Source of the DNA: Dillenia suffruticosa
Lineage: Eukaryota; Streptophyta; Magnoliopsida; Dilleniales; Dilleniaceae
Length of the DNA: 64,000 bases
Reading direction: 5' to 3'
Assembly (NCBI GenBank): GCA_033439265.1
Contig: JAVTVX010000010.1
Coordinates: forward strand, 29,625,056 to 29,689,055
The translations under genes were made by a program, and so were the position numbers. Each line of letters starts with the position of its first letter. Position 1 is the stretch's first letter. Under the pieces are notes generated by a model. The model saw nothing but the letters and a program-made list of their open reading frames with translations. It had not been told where the DNA came from and did no database searches. Positions 11,101 to 23,693 of this stretch are shown piece by piece.

Positions 11101-12787
11101 CATGATTCTCCCTGGCATCTTTCTCTTCCTTATTGATCGGTATTTAAGATTCTTGCAATCACAGAAACAGGCTCGGCTGGTCTCGGCTCGTGTTTTGCCT
11201 TGTGAATCAGTTGAACTGAATTTCTCTAAGTGCCCAGGTGATGCAAACATCTTGTTACCACTCTGATTTCTTTTCTGTTGATGGGTAACTATGACAAATG
11301 GATTTTTACTCTTGTTTCTGCAGGGCTATTCTATAACCCTACAAGTATCATATTTCTGAATGTGCCTAGCATATCCAAGCTCCAGTGGCACCCTTTTACT
11401 GTGACTTCAAACTGTAATATGGAGCCAGACAAGCTAAGTGTTGTAATCAAGAGTACAGGGAGTTGGTCGCAAAAACTTTGCCGGGAACTTTCTTCAGCTG
11501 ATTCACTTGAAATCTCCACTGAAGGACCCTATGGTCCAAGTTCATATAATTTTCTAAGGTCAGTTTACGGCAAAACTGAGATCTACACAAATAACATTGA
11601 TAAAGTTATAAGAGATGCTTCTATTTGTTAAACACTACATGCAAGAATGCTCTAATAAATGCGGCATTGGACTGGTGCAAAGTAAGGCCACAACCCAGGA
11701 CAAGTTTTGTCTTCAAATCATTTCTGTAAAAGGCATCTTCAAATTCTTACCCCAAAAAAAAGACAAGCATTTTCAAATTTACGTAACTTTTGGTTTGCAT
11801 GTTTGTACAGGCACGAGTCACTTGTGTTAATCAGTGGAGGTAGTGGCATTACTCCTTTTAGCTCCATAATTCGTGAGATTATTTTTCAAAGAATGAAGCA
11901 AAAGTGTCAGATTAAAAGAATCACTCTTGTATGTGCTTTCAAGAACTCAGTTGATCTAGCCATGCTAGACCTCTTACTTCCCAACTTGGGCAACCCCTCA
12001 GATTTCTCACAGATGCAGCTGCAAATAGAAGCTTATATCACCAGAGAGAAAAAGCTTCCAACCATAGACAACAAAGAACTCCAAACAATTTGGTTCAAAC
12101 CAAAGCCAACAGATTCACCTATTTCGCCAGCATTAGGTCCAAATAGCTGGCTCTGGCTTTTCGTCATAATCTCATCTTCCTTTCTCATGTTCCTTCTCCT
12201 ACTGGGCATTGTGACTCGTTTCTATGTCTACCCCATTGATCATAACTCCAACTCCATCTATCATTTCTCATATCGAGCTCTTTGGGACATGTTTTTAGCT
12301 TGTGCTTGCATTCTCTTGGTTGCCAGTGCTGTCTTTGTTTTCCAAAACAAACGTAATAACATTGATGGGAAACAAATTCAGAACACGGAGGTCCCAACAT
12401 CTATAACATCACCCGGGTCATGGTTTCATACTGGTGACACACAGCTCGAAAGCCTTCCTTATCGGTCTCTTGTACAGGCTACGAATGTGCACATGGGTGT
12501 GAGACCCAACCTCAAGAGTAAGTTCGTGATCTATTTCTTTTGGACAACCTTACAAAATTTTAGTTTCATATAACTCGTGTTGAAGTACTATCCCTCATAA
12601 TCATAATACAAACATGTTTGGAGGAATAATGTGTCTGCTGCCGCTTGCAGAGATATTGCGTGAGTGCCAAGGATTTGATATTGGGGTCTTGGTCAGTGGC
12701 CCAAGAAAAATGCGGCATGAGGTTGCAGGAATTTGCTCGGGCTCAGCTGGAAACCTGCATTTCGAGTCCTTCAGCTTTTCCGTGTGA
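8169..12787 (+). CDS. FRO: Ferric-chelate reductase, FRO family, copy A (8 exons)
   Basis: Predicted membrane flavocytochrome that reduces Fe(III) (or Cu(II)) chelates outside the cell with cytosolic NADPH. Exons read as 8169-8325, 8414-8516, 8621-8803, 9064-9298, 10910-11237, 11324-11558, 11811-12517 and 12651-12787. All introns are GT..AG and the frame stays open for 694 codons, close to the family's usual ~700-725. The N-terminus has a hydrophobic helix, then TYFEGQG. Two heme-histidine pairs are visible with NOX/FRE-type spacing: H196/H210 (14 apart) and H270/H283 (13 apart). The FAD site HPFT is at 358-361 and the nucleotide-site motif GGSGITP at 423-429. SWLWLFVII starts a late membrane segment. 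The C-terminus is LHFESFSFSV, where the family usually ends in Trp. The start ATG is the first in frame and gives the expected N-terminal helix. Intron 4 (1.6 kb) is the longest, as in copy B. Members of the FRO2-like clade act at the plasma membrane; that location is inferred. Confidence 0.93.
10530..10690 (+). mobile_element. SINE-like sequence in intron 4 of FRO copy A
   Basis: TAGTGGTGTGG near 10535 resembles a Pol III box A, and GGTTCCAATCC at 10593-10603 matches the box B consensus well. Clear flanking direct repeats were not found, so the limits are rough. Copy B lacks this at the same intron. Confidence 0.4.
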
Positions 12788-14699
12788 TGTGTTGTCCTCG
12801 TAACATAATTCAATTGTGTTTCTGTTGCGTGATTTTCAATAATTACTATGGACGCCCTGTCCTGTAGTACCCGAGTCAAACTTCAGCATTTTGCTATTCA
12901 TCCATTTTCCCTTTTTCATTGCTTACTTAAATGTATCTTATATTCTCCTTTTTCATAGAAGTCATTAACCGGCAATGCAACTTCTGTAAATAAATTTAAA
13001 AATGAAATTATGAATACTCTCTTTCCTTCTTTTTTACTTGATAATTTCAGTAGTAATACATCGGCAAAACTGATTTGACTTTCATATATATGCAATGGTA
13101 CTGAAGAGCTGATGATGAACTATCTGTAAACCGGTCCCCTCTTTTTCCTTGCCTTCCCTTCCCGCAGCAATGGCATGCAAGGTTCTAGAATGTTTCATTT
13201 GTTGTTGAGGGCCCTCAGGGCACGCTAATGGTGAACCTGATATAAATGGACAGAGTTACCAGGAGTGAAACTGGCAGAGTAACTGCAGTATTCTTTCCTC
13301 TTCTTCTTAAACAGGTTACGACCGATGGCAGTCAAAATTTATTTCTGAAAGTGTCGTCTCCAGCATCATAGGATAGATTTTTTATTTTTTCTATAAGATT
13401 AAGGGATTTGAAAGGACAAATATCTCTTAATAAAAGATGGCATTCTCATATTAGCTTGTGTTTACATTTGATGTCCTCAATGAAATTCCTTCTCTTAGTG
13501 TTCTCTATCTCCATCTCTTTTATTTTTTTATGGTCCACAAATGATTAAGCCAAACAAAAAGATGTACAGCTTTTCTCACTCCATTTACTCATAAACTCTT
13601 CCATCTCCATACTATACTAAACCGATATAAATTTACGATTTTCCGACATCATCTCAATTGTCCAAACATTTACACAATTGAAATTATTTGCATAAGAATT
13701 CCACAAACATGAATGTCAAGACAAACGAGACAGTCCAAAAAAAAAAATCCAATCATATTTGGGCAAAACAATGCATCGGTCACGTTTGCCGAATATCTGG
13801 GGATCAACAACATAGATAATACTTTTGGTTTTGGATCTTTGCTATCAAATCAAAATCGGTCAGTATTATGTTCAAAAAGATTGTGTTATGGAAACCCCAC
13901 TGTTCATATTAAAACAAGTCATACGAAGAGTCTTCGGAGTAATTGCAGAACACTCTGCATTGGAAGGAACTCTAAAAGGCGTCAATCTTGTCTTCCAGTT
14001 AACCAAATTGGCATTTTCCTTGCCGAACCAAATACGTGTCAAATTGCGTTCACATGGGTACATTTTTTTTTTTTTGGAATAAAATACGACTGCTCTATCC
14101 ATCCTACCTTAATTGTAACATGTATCTTTCACACCAACCAGATGACAATAGAGTCAAATTCCATTTATATGCGTACAATTTTTTTTTTTTTTTTCTTTTT
14201 ATGATGAAATACGACTGCTCTATCCATCCTACCTTATTTGTAACGTGTATATTTCACACCAACTAGATGACACTACAAAATCAGAACTATTAGAAAATAT
14301 ATTTTATACATATTTAACTTTACTTATTTTTATATTCTAGTATATGTATTATTATATTTTTATATTTATGATAATAGATTTTTTTTACATAAATCTAACT
14401 TATTATACTAATTAATAGAAATAATTGATTATTGGGTTTTATATTATTCTTATTATTGTTTCCATGTTTAATGTGGTCACAAAACCATATGTTCCTATTA
14501 TCTAATACCCCGTATTATCTATATTTTTATATTTAAATCTTTCTAATTTGGTTTGTCGACCATGTTCATATATTCTTTATATTCAAATTTCTTTTTATCA
14601 TGTTACAATAACTTCTTTTGTAAAAAGAATTATTCGTGCACTTGCACAAGAGCCAAATCCTAGACCTAAGCCAGAACCTGAAGCCAGAGTCAGAGCCTT
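12788..14699. other. Spacer downstream of FRO copy A
   Basis: AT-rich, without a supported gene. Frames such as 13713-14204 are low complexity and share no family signature. It holds the 125-bp tandem duplication listed separately. From about 14280 it carries an AT-rich stretch that resembles 33800-34020, just upstream of FRO copy B. Confidence 0.5.
14047..14278 (+). repeat. 125-bp direct tandem duplication
   Basis: AAATACGACTGCTCTATCCA occurs at 14082 and again at 14207, with matching sequence on both sides, including a T-run of variable length and CACACCAACYAGATGACA. Two copies, origin unknown. Confidence 0.8.
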
Positions 14700-17146
14700 T
14701 GTCACGCCCCGATCCACGGATCCACCACGCAACAGCCGTCGCGATGTCTTGATACACGGATAGAACCTCCCCATATACCGAAACTCCGCAAGATTACAAA
14801 CCAGTACAACAAATTTTTTTCAATTTAGAATCCATCCCAAATAAAAAAACATATCAGCAGTACACACACAAAGGACCCATCCGTTCCATCCCTATACACA
14901 CAAATATGCGTCGACACACAATTGGGGATGAGATTCCTGTACATGCATTCATGCAGTATGGCCATCCTAGCCAATTCAAAATTCTCAACACAAATAAAGT
15001 ATTTAAAACAACTGAAATCCCAAATCATAGTCGCAGGATTTTACTAACACTCGTCTGAGGAAAACGAGTTAGCATCAGTAAAATCCATACGGTATAAGAT
15101 GTACAGAACTTCATAAAATCGAAAGAAAATAATGAATCTCAACATTTCAAATCAAACGTCCCATTTGAACAATAAGTCTAATAAAAAATGAGAGTTAAGA
15201 GAAAATGAACAAGTTTCGTACAAACTCCAATACAACTATGTAAGGATTCCATCAATACTTGTTCCTATATATGAAACGAGTATTAATTTAATTCATACCA
15301 AAAGAATTATAGAAGTCTTCCCTTCCATGGATTCCAAAACAACCAAATTAACCTTACATCACTATCACACCTATACAAAACAGTGGGTAAACCTTCTCAA
15401 GCTTCAATCATTGTGCAAACCTAACCTTCCTATGAAAGATTTAAAAGAGAGGGGTGAGTATTGGGAAATACTCAGTGAATGGAGTGCAATGATATGATTG
15501 TGTAATAAATGATGGATGAATGGGGGCAGTCAAAGCCTATCTCATAATTACTGTATATATGTAAAAGCAATTAAATAATTCAATCAATTTGCAAAATATG
15601 CATCCACATTGATCATTCTATTAGAAAATCATGGAATCCCATCGAAAACACTCCTGTCTTAGGCTGGCCGAACCTAGACGAAATCCCGCCAAAAGTTTTT
15701 CCATCCAATGTTTCAAAACATACCCCTTTCCTTGGCGTTAGATCGTACCTCACCGGGGTGCAAACCAGATATAACACAACTTCAGCAGAGGGAAGAATGT
15801 CTAACTCCCCCACACATCCAACCCCAACCACGCCACCCCATCGGGTCGCTCCGTGGTGGGAATGACTATAGTCATTAACTACCAGCACCCTTCATTTCTC
15901 AAACACCTGATTTCACAAATCATGTGTCATAATTTCTAACAAATAATCATAAATTTCTTGTCATAACAATTCATAAAACAATATCAAATAACATATGTCA
16001 CACATGCATTCATAAAGATAGTGGATGCATTCATACTTCACAATTTAGTTTAGATATCCCATAATCACAAAACAATTTATATAAAATAGGTAAAAATCTT
16101 ACAAAATCATTTTACAAGAATTTCAAAATAATTTTGCTCATTTACTACACAATGGATCATCTACTCACATTCTAGGGAGGGTATTCACTCCCTATTTCCA
16201 TAAGTTTTCCAAAATGACTCCTTTCAAGTCTCCAAAAGGTTAACCTAGACCAATAATCTACAATTTAAATTCAAATTCCAAGGAAATCTACTTTGATCAA
16301 CCCAACAAGTTTCAAATTTCATCTAATACATTTCTTTCATATAATTCAGTCTAAATTCATGTAGAATTTAGACGTAACCTTAGAAATCACATATCAAATT
16401 GTAGAAAAATGCATCCTCTTCGAACTCCACACATCTTCAGAACATATATAAAACCTCCCATCCTAAATTCAGCCTAAATTCGATCAGTTATTGAATGCAT
16501 TTAAAAATTACCTTACCTAGGGTTTTCGCACCTCGTAGCGCTAACGTCCGTGCGCCAATCAATCCATTTCGGGACCTACAATGTTTCCAAATCGAAACAA
16601 AGTTCAGCGATTAATTATAATCACTATGGAAATCAAAACCCTAGAACTATAGATTAGAACTTTCACCCTTACCTGCGCAAGAGATGAGTGCAAGCTCAGC
16701 CTAGGGTTCCTCTCACTACTGCCAGTTTGGGGCTTTTGCGAAGGTTGCAGAAGGGCGGCACTCACAGGGAGCAGCGCGTGCAAGCGAGCAAGGGAGAGAG
16801 AAGCTATCGCGCACGAGCGAGCAAGGGAGAGAGAAGCTATCGCGTGCGAGCGAGCAAGGGAGAGACTGTTCGTGCGCGCGTGAGAGAGAGAGAGAGAGAG
16901 AGACGGTGAGCGGTGGAGAAAAGAGGTATCGGACGGTGAAGATGGTGGCGGTGAAGCAGAGAGGCGACGGAGATAGAGAGAGTGAGCAAGAAGTAAGAGA
17001 GAGAATCGGGAGAGAGAGAGAGGGAGAGATTAGGGCTATTAGCCCTAATCAATTTGGGGAAAAAGGGGGGAAGGGGAGGAAACGCAGCATTTTGGACAAA
17101 ACGCTGTGTTTTCCTTTCCTTGTTTTTTTTTTAAATAGATATTACA
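14700..17146 (-). repeat. 3' LTR of the Tekay-type element (2447 bp)
   Basis: It matches the uninterrupted parts of the right LTR through its length: the shared GACTATAGTC palindrome near 15868, the CTAGGGAGGGTA block near 16172 and the ~36-bp GAGCAAGGGAGAGAGAAGC repeats at 16780-16866. On the element's own strand it starts TGTAATATC and ends GGGGCGTGACA. Confidence 0.9.
16780..16866. repeat. ~36-bp tandem repeat in the 3' LTR (about 3 units)
   Basis: Units contain GAGCAAGGGAGAGAGAAGC followed by TATCGCGC. The same array has about five units in the 5' LTR at 27440-27597, where it was split by a later solo-LTR insertion. Confidence 0.7.
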
Positions 17147-17164
17147 ACTCTTAACCCCTTAAAA

Positions 17165-17355
17165 ACAAATTTCATCCCCGAAATTTCAAGATATAATTAT
17201 ACATCAAAGAGCTGTGGGTATTGCTTCCGCATTAATTCTTTGGTTTTCCAAGTCTGTTATTCGAATTGATTGTTTCTCCATAACACCTTAAACATAGGAA
17301 TCTGCTTATTCCTCAACTGTTTGATCTGCCTATCAATAATTTTCGCCGGTTATAT
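17165..17355 (-). pseudogene. Degenerate chromodomain at the integrase C-terminus
   Basis: Downstream of the stop after ENLSFKI, the - strand continues as AKIIDRQ, then QLRNKQIPMFKVLW, then TWKTKELMRKQYPQLF, with a second stop between the last two. Position and residues fit the chromodomain that chromovirus integrases carry at their end. Two in-frame stops disable it. Confidence 0.65.
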
Positions 17356-18390
17356 CTTGAAACTCAAATTCTCATCCAATTCCACTGGAGGTGTTTCCAA
17401 AATGTGTGAGGGATTCGATAAATACTTCTTTAACATGGAAACGTAAAAAACGTCATGGATTCTCTGTAACTCCGATGGTAATTCTAACCAATATGTCACT
17501 TGCCTAATCTTTTCAAGAATTCTGAAGGGACCGATATAACGAGAATTTAGTTTTTCCCATTTCTGAAAACGGATTACGCCCTTCCATGGAGATATCTTCA
17601 AAAACACAATATCTCCTTCTTTAAATTCTAAAGGCCTTCTTCTCTTGTCGGCATAACTCTTTTGTCGATCTTGAGCTGCCTTCATTTTTTCCCGAATCAA
17701 CTTTACTTTTTCTTTAGTGGCTTCGATCATTTCTATATTTTCAATCTTTCTCTCTCCAACTTCGTCCCAACACAATGGGGTACGGCACTTCCTTCCATAA
17801 AGGGTTTCATAGGGAGGCATCCCTATGCTAGCTTGGTAACTGTTGTTGTAGGCAAATTCAACCGACGGAAGGTGCCTATCCCAACTGCCTTGAAAGTCCA
17901 TGACACATGCCCTAAGCATGTCTTCCAATGTTTGAATTGTATGCTCGGATTATCCATCCGTCTGTGGATGAAATATCATGCTGAATTTTAATTTGGTTCC
18001 AAAACCCTCTTGTAATTTAGGCCAGAATCTAGATGTGAATCAGGGATCACGATCTGATACAATCGATACTGGAACCCCGTGGAGTAAAACAATCCCATCA
18101 AAATACAACTTCGCTAATTTCTCCAAAGAATAAGTATTCTGAATCGGCAAGAAATGAGTCAATTTGGTGAGACTGTCTACAATCACCCATATGGTATCGT
18201 GACGGCTCGAAGTACGTGGCAATCCTACCAGGAAATCCATAGTAATGTGCTCCCATTTCCATTCCGATAAAGGCAATGGCTGAAGTGTCCCGGCTGGCTT
18301 CTAATGTTCGGCCTTGATTTTTTGACATACTAAACACCTTGTTACAAATTCGGCTATTTTCTATTTTAATCCCGACCACCAATATGTTTC
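17350..18390 (-). pseudogene. Integrase, core and C-terminal part (Tekay-type)
   Basis: Two open pieces are separated by a break. 18276-18040 reads MPLSEWKWEHITMDFLVGLP..DTIWVIVDSLTK, the integrase core with the first catalytic Asp region. 17928-17350 reads MEDMLRACVMDFQGSWD..EFAYNNSYQASIGM and continues into the GPFRIL and VFYVSMLKKY blocks. A stop after FKI ends it early. The zinc-binding head lies on the far side of the solo LTR at 18391-21419. Confidence 0.85.
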
Positions 18391-21300
18391 TGTAACACCA
18401 AGAAAAAAAAAAAAAAAAACGAAATATGGAGACGCAGCGTTTTGGGGCAAAACGCTGCGTCCCCAAATTTGGGGATTAGGGTTGGAAACCCTAATCCCAC
18501 TCCCTCTCTCTCTCTCTCTCTCTCCCCCTCTCTCCCCCGACCCTTCGTCTCTCTCCCCCACCGTGGTGCCGCTCCTTCGCCGTGGATCGCCGCCTTCTCC
18601 TTCTCCTTCTCCTTCTTCTTCTCCTTCTTCTTCTTCTTCTTCTTCTTCTTCTCTCCCTCTCACTGTCACTCTCTCCCTTCGACTTCGCCACTCCGCCACA
18701 GTCCCTCTCCCTTCCGCCACCACCACACGCCACCGCTCGCAATTACCGCTGCTCCTTCCACCACTGCAAGCCTCCGCGAGCGCAACCCAGCACCTTCTGC
18801 CACCTCGCGATCCACCCAGCACGAGGGCGACCACGATTGCGCCCCTGCACGATCCTCTCCGCACGAGCACAGCGCGAACACAGCGCACCTCAGTCTGTGA
18901 GCTAGCAGGACCCAGCCCGCTTGCGCGAGCCAGGCCGTGAGCAGGACCCAGCCCGCAGCGCGAGCCCAGGTCGCGAGCAGGACCGAGCCCGCAGCGTGAG
19001 CCAGGCCGCGAGCAGGACCGAGCCCGCGAGCACGAGCCAGCACGCGAGCCAGCGGCCCGCGAGCCACTGTTGGCCCGCAGGCCAATCAGCATCGGCCCAT
19101 CAGCCCGCCAAACGCAGGCCTATCACCCGTAGGCCCGCCAACCTACAAGCCCATCACCCGCAGGCCCGCCAGCCTGCAGGCCCATCAGCTGCCGCCCCGC
19201 TAGCCCACTGGCCCACAGACCGCGAGCCCGTTAGCCGAAGCCCATTGGCCCGCTGACCCACGAGCCCGCGACGGCCCGTGAGCCCGTGACAGCCCACGAA
19301 CCTCCACGCAAGTAAATGACTTAGGGTTTTGCTTCTGATCTAAGTGTTTAGATCTAACAAATAAATCTTGTTTTGATAGGAAACACTACAGATCTTGGAG
19401 TGACCGAAGCGACATTCGGACGAGACTCTGTGCTTCGAGAAAACCCTAGGTGAGGAGATTTCGGCTCTAACTGATACATTGAATGAATCTAGGATTGAAT
19501 CTAAGATGAAAGGTTCTGTATATGTTTAGAGTGTAAGTAGAATGTGAATAGAATTAAGTATAGAATGTTACAGAAACTAGATGGTCTGATACGAAAGAAA
19601 CATGTTATAGAATCACAAAATCATGTCGAGTTAATTTGAATAGTTTCTCTTAGAGTTAAACTTTGAAATATGCATAAAAGTATCTATGTTGTAGGGTTGG
19701 AATGAAATGAGTCGTGAAGTGGAGGATATTGTATATTCATGTCTTTCAGATAAACCCTAAAGATGCTTGAGAAATTGATATTCAATTTTGATGATCTGAT
19801 TAGGTTGATCTTTTTGGAGACTCGAGGAAGCAGATTGAATTTGTTTTGAAAATAGGGAGTGACCACCCTCCCTAAAACGGTGAGTGGGACTTTGACCTAT
19901 AGGAGTGACCACCCTCCTATAGGTTGATCTTTCAAAAATACTTTTTAAATGACATATTTCTGCAAAATATATGATTGTTAGAATTTTTGAATATTTTATG
20001 AAATGTTTTGTGACCTTTGGAGTGTCTTAATTTCTGACTTTATTGATATGCATCCATGAGTTTTGATAACTGAATATGGTGCCACATTTTCGACATATTG
20101 ACGTGTTTTTAATACTTCCACTGCATTGGCACATGGTTGTAAATGGATTTACTTATATATTTGGGCTGTATGCCCGGCCGACGTTATGATATGATGCATG
20201 GGGCTATATGTCCGGCCGACATGGTGATGGGATGCATGGGGCTATGTGCTCGGCCGATATGATATTGTGATCCGTAGCTACGAAGGACATCTGGTAAAGG
20301 CACCCCTTGTGTCCGGATACGCTTCGGCCGGAGGTATCCGCCAAATCGTCATGTGTATGGGTGTCCCAGGTTGACCCTCATCGGAGAGAACGTTGAGTAC
20401 GGCTCCGTCTAGCACTAGGCGGGGGCATCATACACGGCTGACTAGTTCTATATATATTATTATTATTTACAGGCTAGTTAGAGTAGCCTGTGGTCAACAT
20501 TGGGGCAGAGAGCCATTATTTAATACTTGTATTTGGAAAAACCTCCAATGCGCTGTCCTTAGTCGGGGTAGACCATTGCCGGAAATATTTCATTGGCCGA
20601 CTCTTCATGACATTGATGTAAATATTGGATGCATATCTTGCTTTCTGATATGTGCGTATGATATATGATTTTGAAATAACACGATCGGTTTGCACACTGT
20701 GGATATTTTTTTATCTTATGCTTTGACACTCCAAGTTCACTCTCGATATTGATAGTATGATGTCAATCCCCTCACTTACTGAGTATCCTTCCATAGATAC
20801 TCACCCCTCGCTTTTTTTTCCACAGGATTAGTGTTGGACCGAGGAGGTATTGTTGGATTTGTATAATTGTGACGTGAACGTGATATCACTGGGCTTGGGT
20901 ATGGATATTTTCATCTCTTCCACTATGATGATCGGTGATATCGTTATGTATTGGAAATTTTAGTTTGACCAATGTATTTATCTAATTTTTTTGGGATGAC
21001 TGTATAAATTATGGACATTTATTCGTGAAACTCTCGTATTGATTTATTTCATTACATTAAGGCATTTGTGAATATTTAAAAATAACTTGAGAATTTATTT
21101 TATATATGCGTAGAATTTAAATCCGCTCGGAGTAGCGGCTGCTCATGCTCTAGTTGGGCATGACAGTAAAGATCTGTTGCTAGGACTGCTAGAAACTTTA
21201 TAGTTTTGCGTTGTTTTAAATGTTAGCTGTGGTATTTGTTGATTTTGGAGAGGTCGGGATGGCAAATTGTTTATTTTATAGGATGAATGTGATATACAGG

Positions 21301-21419
21301 TGAAATTGTACATGGGAAACCTCCGATTTATGGGGAGGTTATGCCCGATTTCTGTAAAAATACAGCTGGCATCCAGGGACAACGGGCGATTGTTCACGAT
21401 CCAGGTTCGGGGCGTGACA
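18391..21419 (+). mobile_element. Solo LTR (3029 bp) inserted in the integrase gene
   Basis: It starts TGTAACACC and ends GGGGCGTGACA, with the perfect TSD GTTTC at 18386-18390 and 21420-21424. It contains CT-rich sequence, a GC-rich island, three 38-bp hairpin units (20163-20260), an intron-like segment at 19312-19379 and the 3' hairpins. No internal element sequence remains. It splits the integrase of the host element inside its zinc-binding region. The interrupted reading frame is in phase once the insert and one TSD copy are discounted. Confidence 0.93.
19312..19449 (+). other. Intron-like (68 nt) and exon-like (70 nt) blocks in the LTR
   Basis: GT at 19312-19313 and AG at 19378-19379 bound 68 nt. 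The next 70 nt (19380-19449) end in ACCCTAG before GTGAGG. The same spacings occur in the LTR copies at 4819-4956 and 31450-31587. Splicing is inferred only. Confidence 0.5.
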
Positions 21420-21424
21420 GTTTC

Positions 21425-21541
21425 TTTGATGGTTCGGTACATTTTAGTGCTCCCGGGATGCATAGCATAAGCTGAAGAGTGTGCTTCCTCAAGAATGGCT
21501 TTCAGAATCTCATCATTTTTGGGAACACATCCGTTTCTCAT
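21425..21541 (-). pseudogene. Integrase zinc-binding head, cut by the solo LTR
   Basis: Reads HSSAYAMHPGSTKMYRTIK, the His part of the HHCC zinc-binding domain, up to the insertion point. The rest continues left of 18390. The codons printed after this point on the - strand belong to the inserted LTR. Confidence 0.85.
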
Positions 21542-21632
21542 GTGTCACCATACCATCCTCTCGAATATGGAAATCACTAGTTTCACCCTTGCAAACCTTC
21601 TCTACTATCTGCTTTAACTCCTCATCAGTTGC

Positions 21633-22420
21633 CTAGAGCTCTTTAATACAGTCCACCAAGGTTGGTCGAACTTCAAACTTCGCCAATAATATACCATTGT
21701 CATCATAATCAAATTTGGCTCCAAAAGCACGAAGTCCAACAAGGCATGAGAGATAAGAGCCCGCTTGTGAATGAGAAGATGATAACTTGCGACTCAAAGC
21801 ATCTACAACTACATTCGCCTTACCCGGATGATAGTCAATCACCAAATCATAGTCTTTAATCAGTTTTAACCATTACCTTTGCCTCAAGTTGAGCTCTTTC
21901 TGGGTAAGCAAATATTTGAGACTCTTGTGATCAGTAAGGATCTGCAGGTGGCTCCGTACAAGTAATGTCGTCAAATCTTCAAGGCGAATACGATAGCAGC
22001 AAACTCTAGATCATGTGTTGGATAATTTAGTTCGTGCTTGTTTAACTGTCGAGAAGCATAGGCGATAACTCTGTCACCTTGCATTAGAACACATCCTAAC
22101 CCTTGTTTGCTGGCATCACTGTAAACTATATAATTATCAACAGTAGGTAGAGCAAGTATGGGAGCCAACGTGAATCTCCTTTTGAGTTCTTGAAAACTCT
22201 GCTCACATTTATCATTCCATTCAAATTTAATCCATTTTCGCTTCAAACTAGACAACGGAGTTGTAATTCTGAATAAACTCTCTACAAATCTTCGGTAGTA
22301 CCCAGCCAAACCGAGAAAACTACGCACCTCGGTGACGTTTTTGGGTTGTTCCCATTTTAGAATTACCTCAACTTTCTTTGGATCAACAAATATTCCTTCT
22401 CCGGATACCACATGTCCCAA
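21633..22420 (-). pseudogene. RNase H and linker region (Tekay-type pol)
   Basis: 22420-21971 reads through [20 protein letters not shown] and [20 protein letters not shown], the start of RNase H, then [18 protein letters not shown]. 21845-21633 carries VIDYHPGKANVVVDALSRK, the end of RNase H. A stop or frame break lies between the two pieces. Confidence 0.85.
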
Positions 22421-22480
22421 AAAGCCAATTTTCTTCGGCCAGAATTCACAATTTGAAAACTTAGAAAATAATTGCTTATC

Positions 22481-22947
22481 TCAGAGAGTCTGCAACACAA
22501 TCCGAAGATGATTTGAATGCTTCTCATCATTCTTGGAATACATCAAGATATCGTCAATGAAAATAATGACGAATTTGCTAAGATAAGAATGAAAAACTTG
22601 GTTCATGAGATCCATGAAAGCTGCCGGAGTATTCGTTAGACCGAAAGGCATCACCAAGAATTCAGAGTGTCCGTACCATGTCCTAAACGCAGCCTTGGGG
22701 ACATCATCTTCCTTTATCCGCAGTTGGTGATAATCGGATCTCAAATCTATCTTAAAGAATACACTGGCCCTTGGAGTTGATCAAATAAGTCATCAATCCT
22801 TAGCAAGGGGTATTTTTTCTTGATGATCACCTTATTTAATTGCTGATAATTAATACACATTCGAAATGTGTCATGTTTCTTCTTAACAAACAAAACCGGA
22901 GCACCCCAAGGCAAGGTACTCGGTCGGATGAGCCCTTTATCTATCAA
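22481..22947 (-). pseudogene. Reverse transcriptase (Tekay-type pol)
   Basis: 22947-22747 carries [20 protein letters not shown] and the INYQQLNK block. After a frame change, 22744-22481 carries DYHQLRI, the [12 protein letters not shown] block and the catalytic FIDDI at 22547-22561. The catalytic Asp pair is intact but the frame break and the stop at 22481 disable the protein. Confidence 0.88.
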
Positions 22948-22950
22948 CTC

Positions 22951-23601
22951 TCAAAGTTGGACCTTCAACTCTTTCAATTCTGCCGGTGTCATTCGATAAG
23001 GAAGAATAGAGATTGGCGCTACACCGGGAACAAGATCTATAGTGAAATCAAACTCTCGGATCGGTGGTAACCTAGGCAACTTTTCCGGAAAGATGTTCAG
23101 AAAGTCATTCACCACAGGGACATTGCTTAGATTAGGGCTTTCCACCATAGTGTCAATGATGTGAGCTAAGTAAGCTTCACAACCCTTATGTATTAATCTC
23201 CGTGTTTCGAGAGCTGAAATCACACACTTTGACAATACTCGTTGTTCACCAGCGAACACAAGTAGGGGATACCCTAACCTACTGAATTCCACTTCTTTAG
23301 TGAAGTAGTTCACTGAAACTCGGTGAAGGCTTAGCCAGTCCATGCCTAGGATGGCATCAAAATCTTTCATATCCAACAGAATCAAATTCGCTTTAAGGAT
23401 TGTCTTACCAACTTTCACCTCACAAGACTTATCTACTGAATCTCTAATCAAAGGCTCTCCCAAGGGGGTGATAACCAACAATTCTTCATCAAGTGGGACT
23501 AACGACCTATCAGCATGTCTCTCAAATTCCGAACTCACAAATGAATTATTCGACCCGATATCTATGAGTATATGAGTATCAACAGCAAAGATATTCATCA
23601 T
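22951..23601 (-). pseudogene. Aspartic protease and RT leader (Tekay-type pol)
   Basis: The open stretch reads HILIDIGSNNSFVSSEF, where the active-site triplet D-[ST]-G has become DIG. It continues through the conserved MDWLSLHRVSVNY block and the PYRMTPAELKELK motif that precedes RT, then stops. The altered catalytic triplet suggests loss of function. Confidence 0.8.
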
Positions 23602-23693
23602 ACCTATAAATATAAACCATAAACAAAATTATATCACCACACTCCTTAATTCATAATCACAAATTATCAAATCATAATTATAAATCATAGATA

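Noticed and set aside
11707..11810. Upstream ATG extension of FRO copy A exon 7
   Set aside because: The open frame starts in the intron; the CAG at 11808-11810 and the family alignment put the exon start at 11811.
13713..14204. 163-codon open frame downstream of FRO copy A
   Set aside because: Overlaps the 125-bp tandem duplication and poly-T runs, and has no recognisable family signature.
18442..19256. Long open frames on both strands near 18.4-19.3 kb
   Set aside because: Pro/Ser/Arg-rich translation of CT-rich and GC-rich LTR sequence within the solo LTR 18391-21419.
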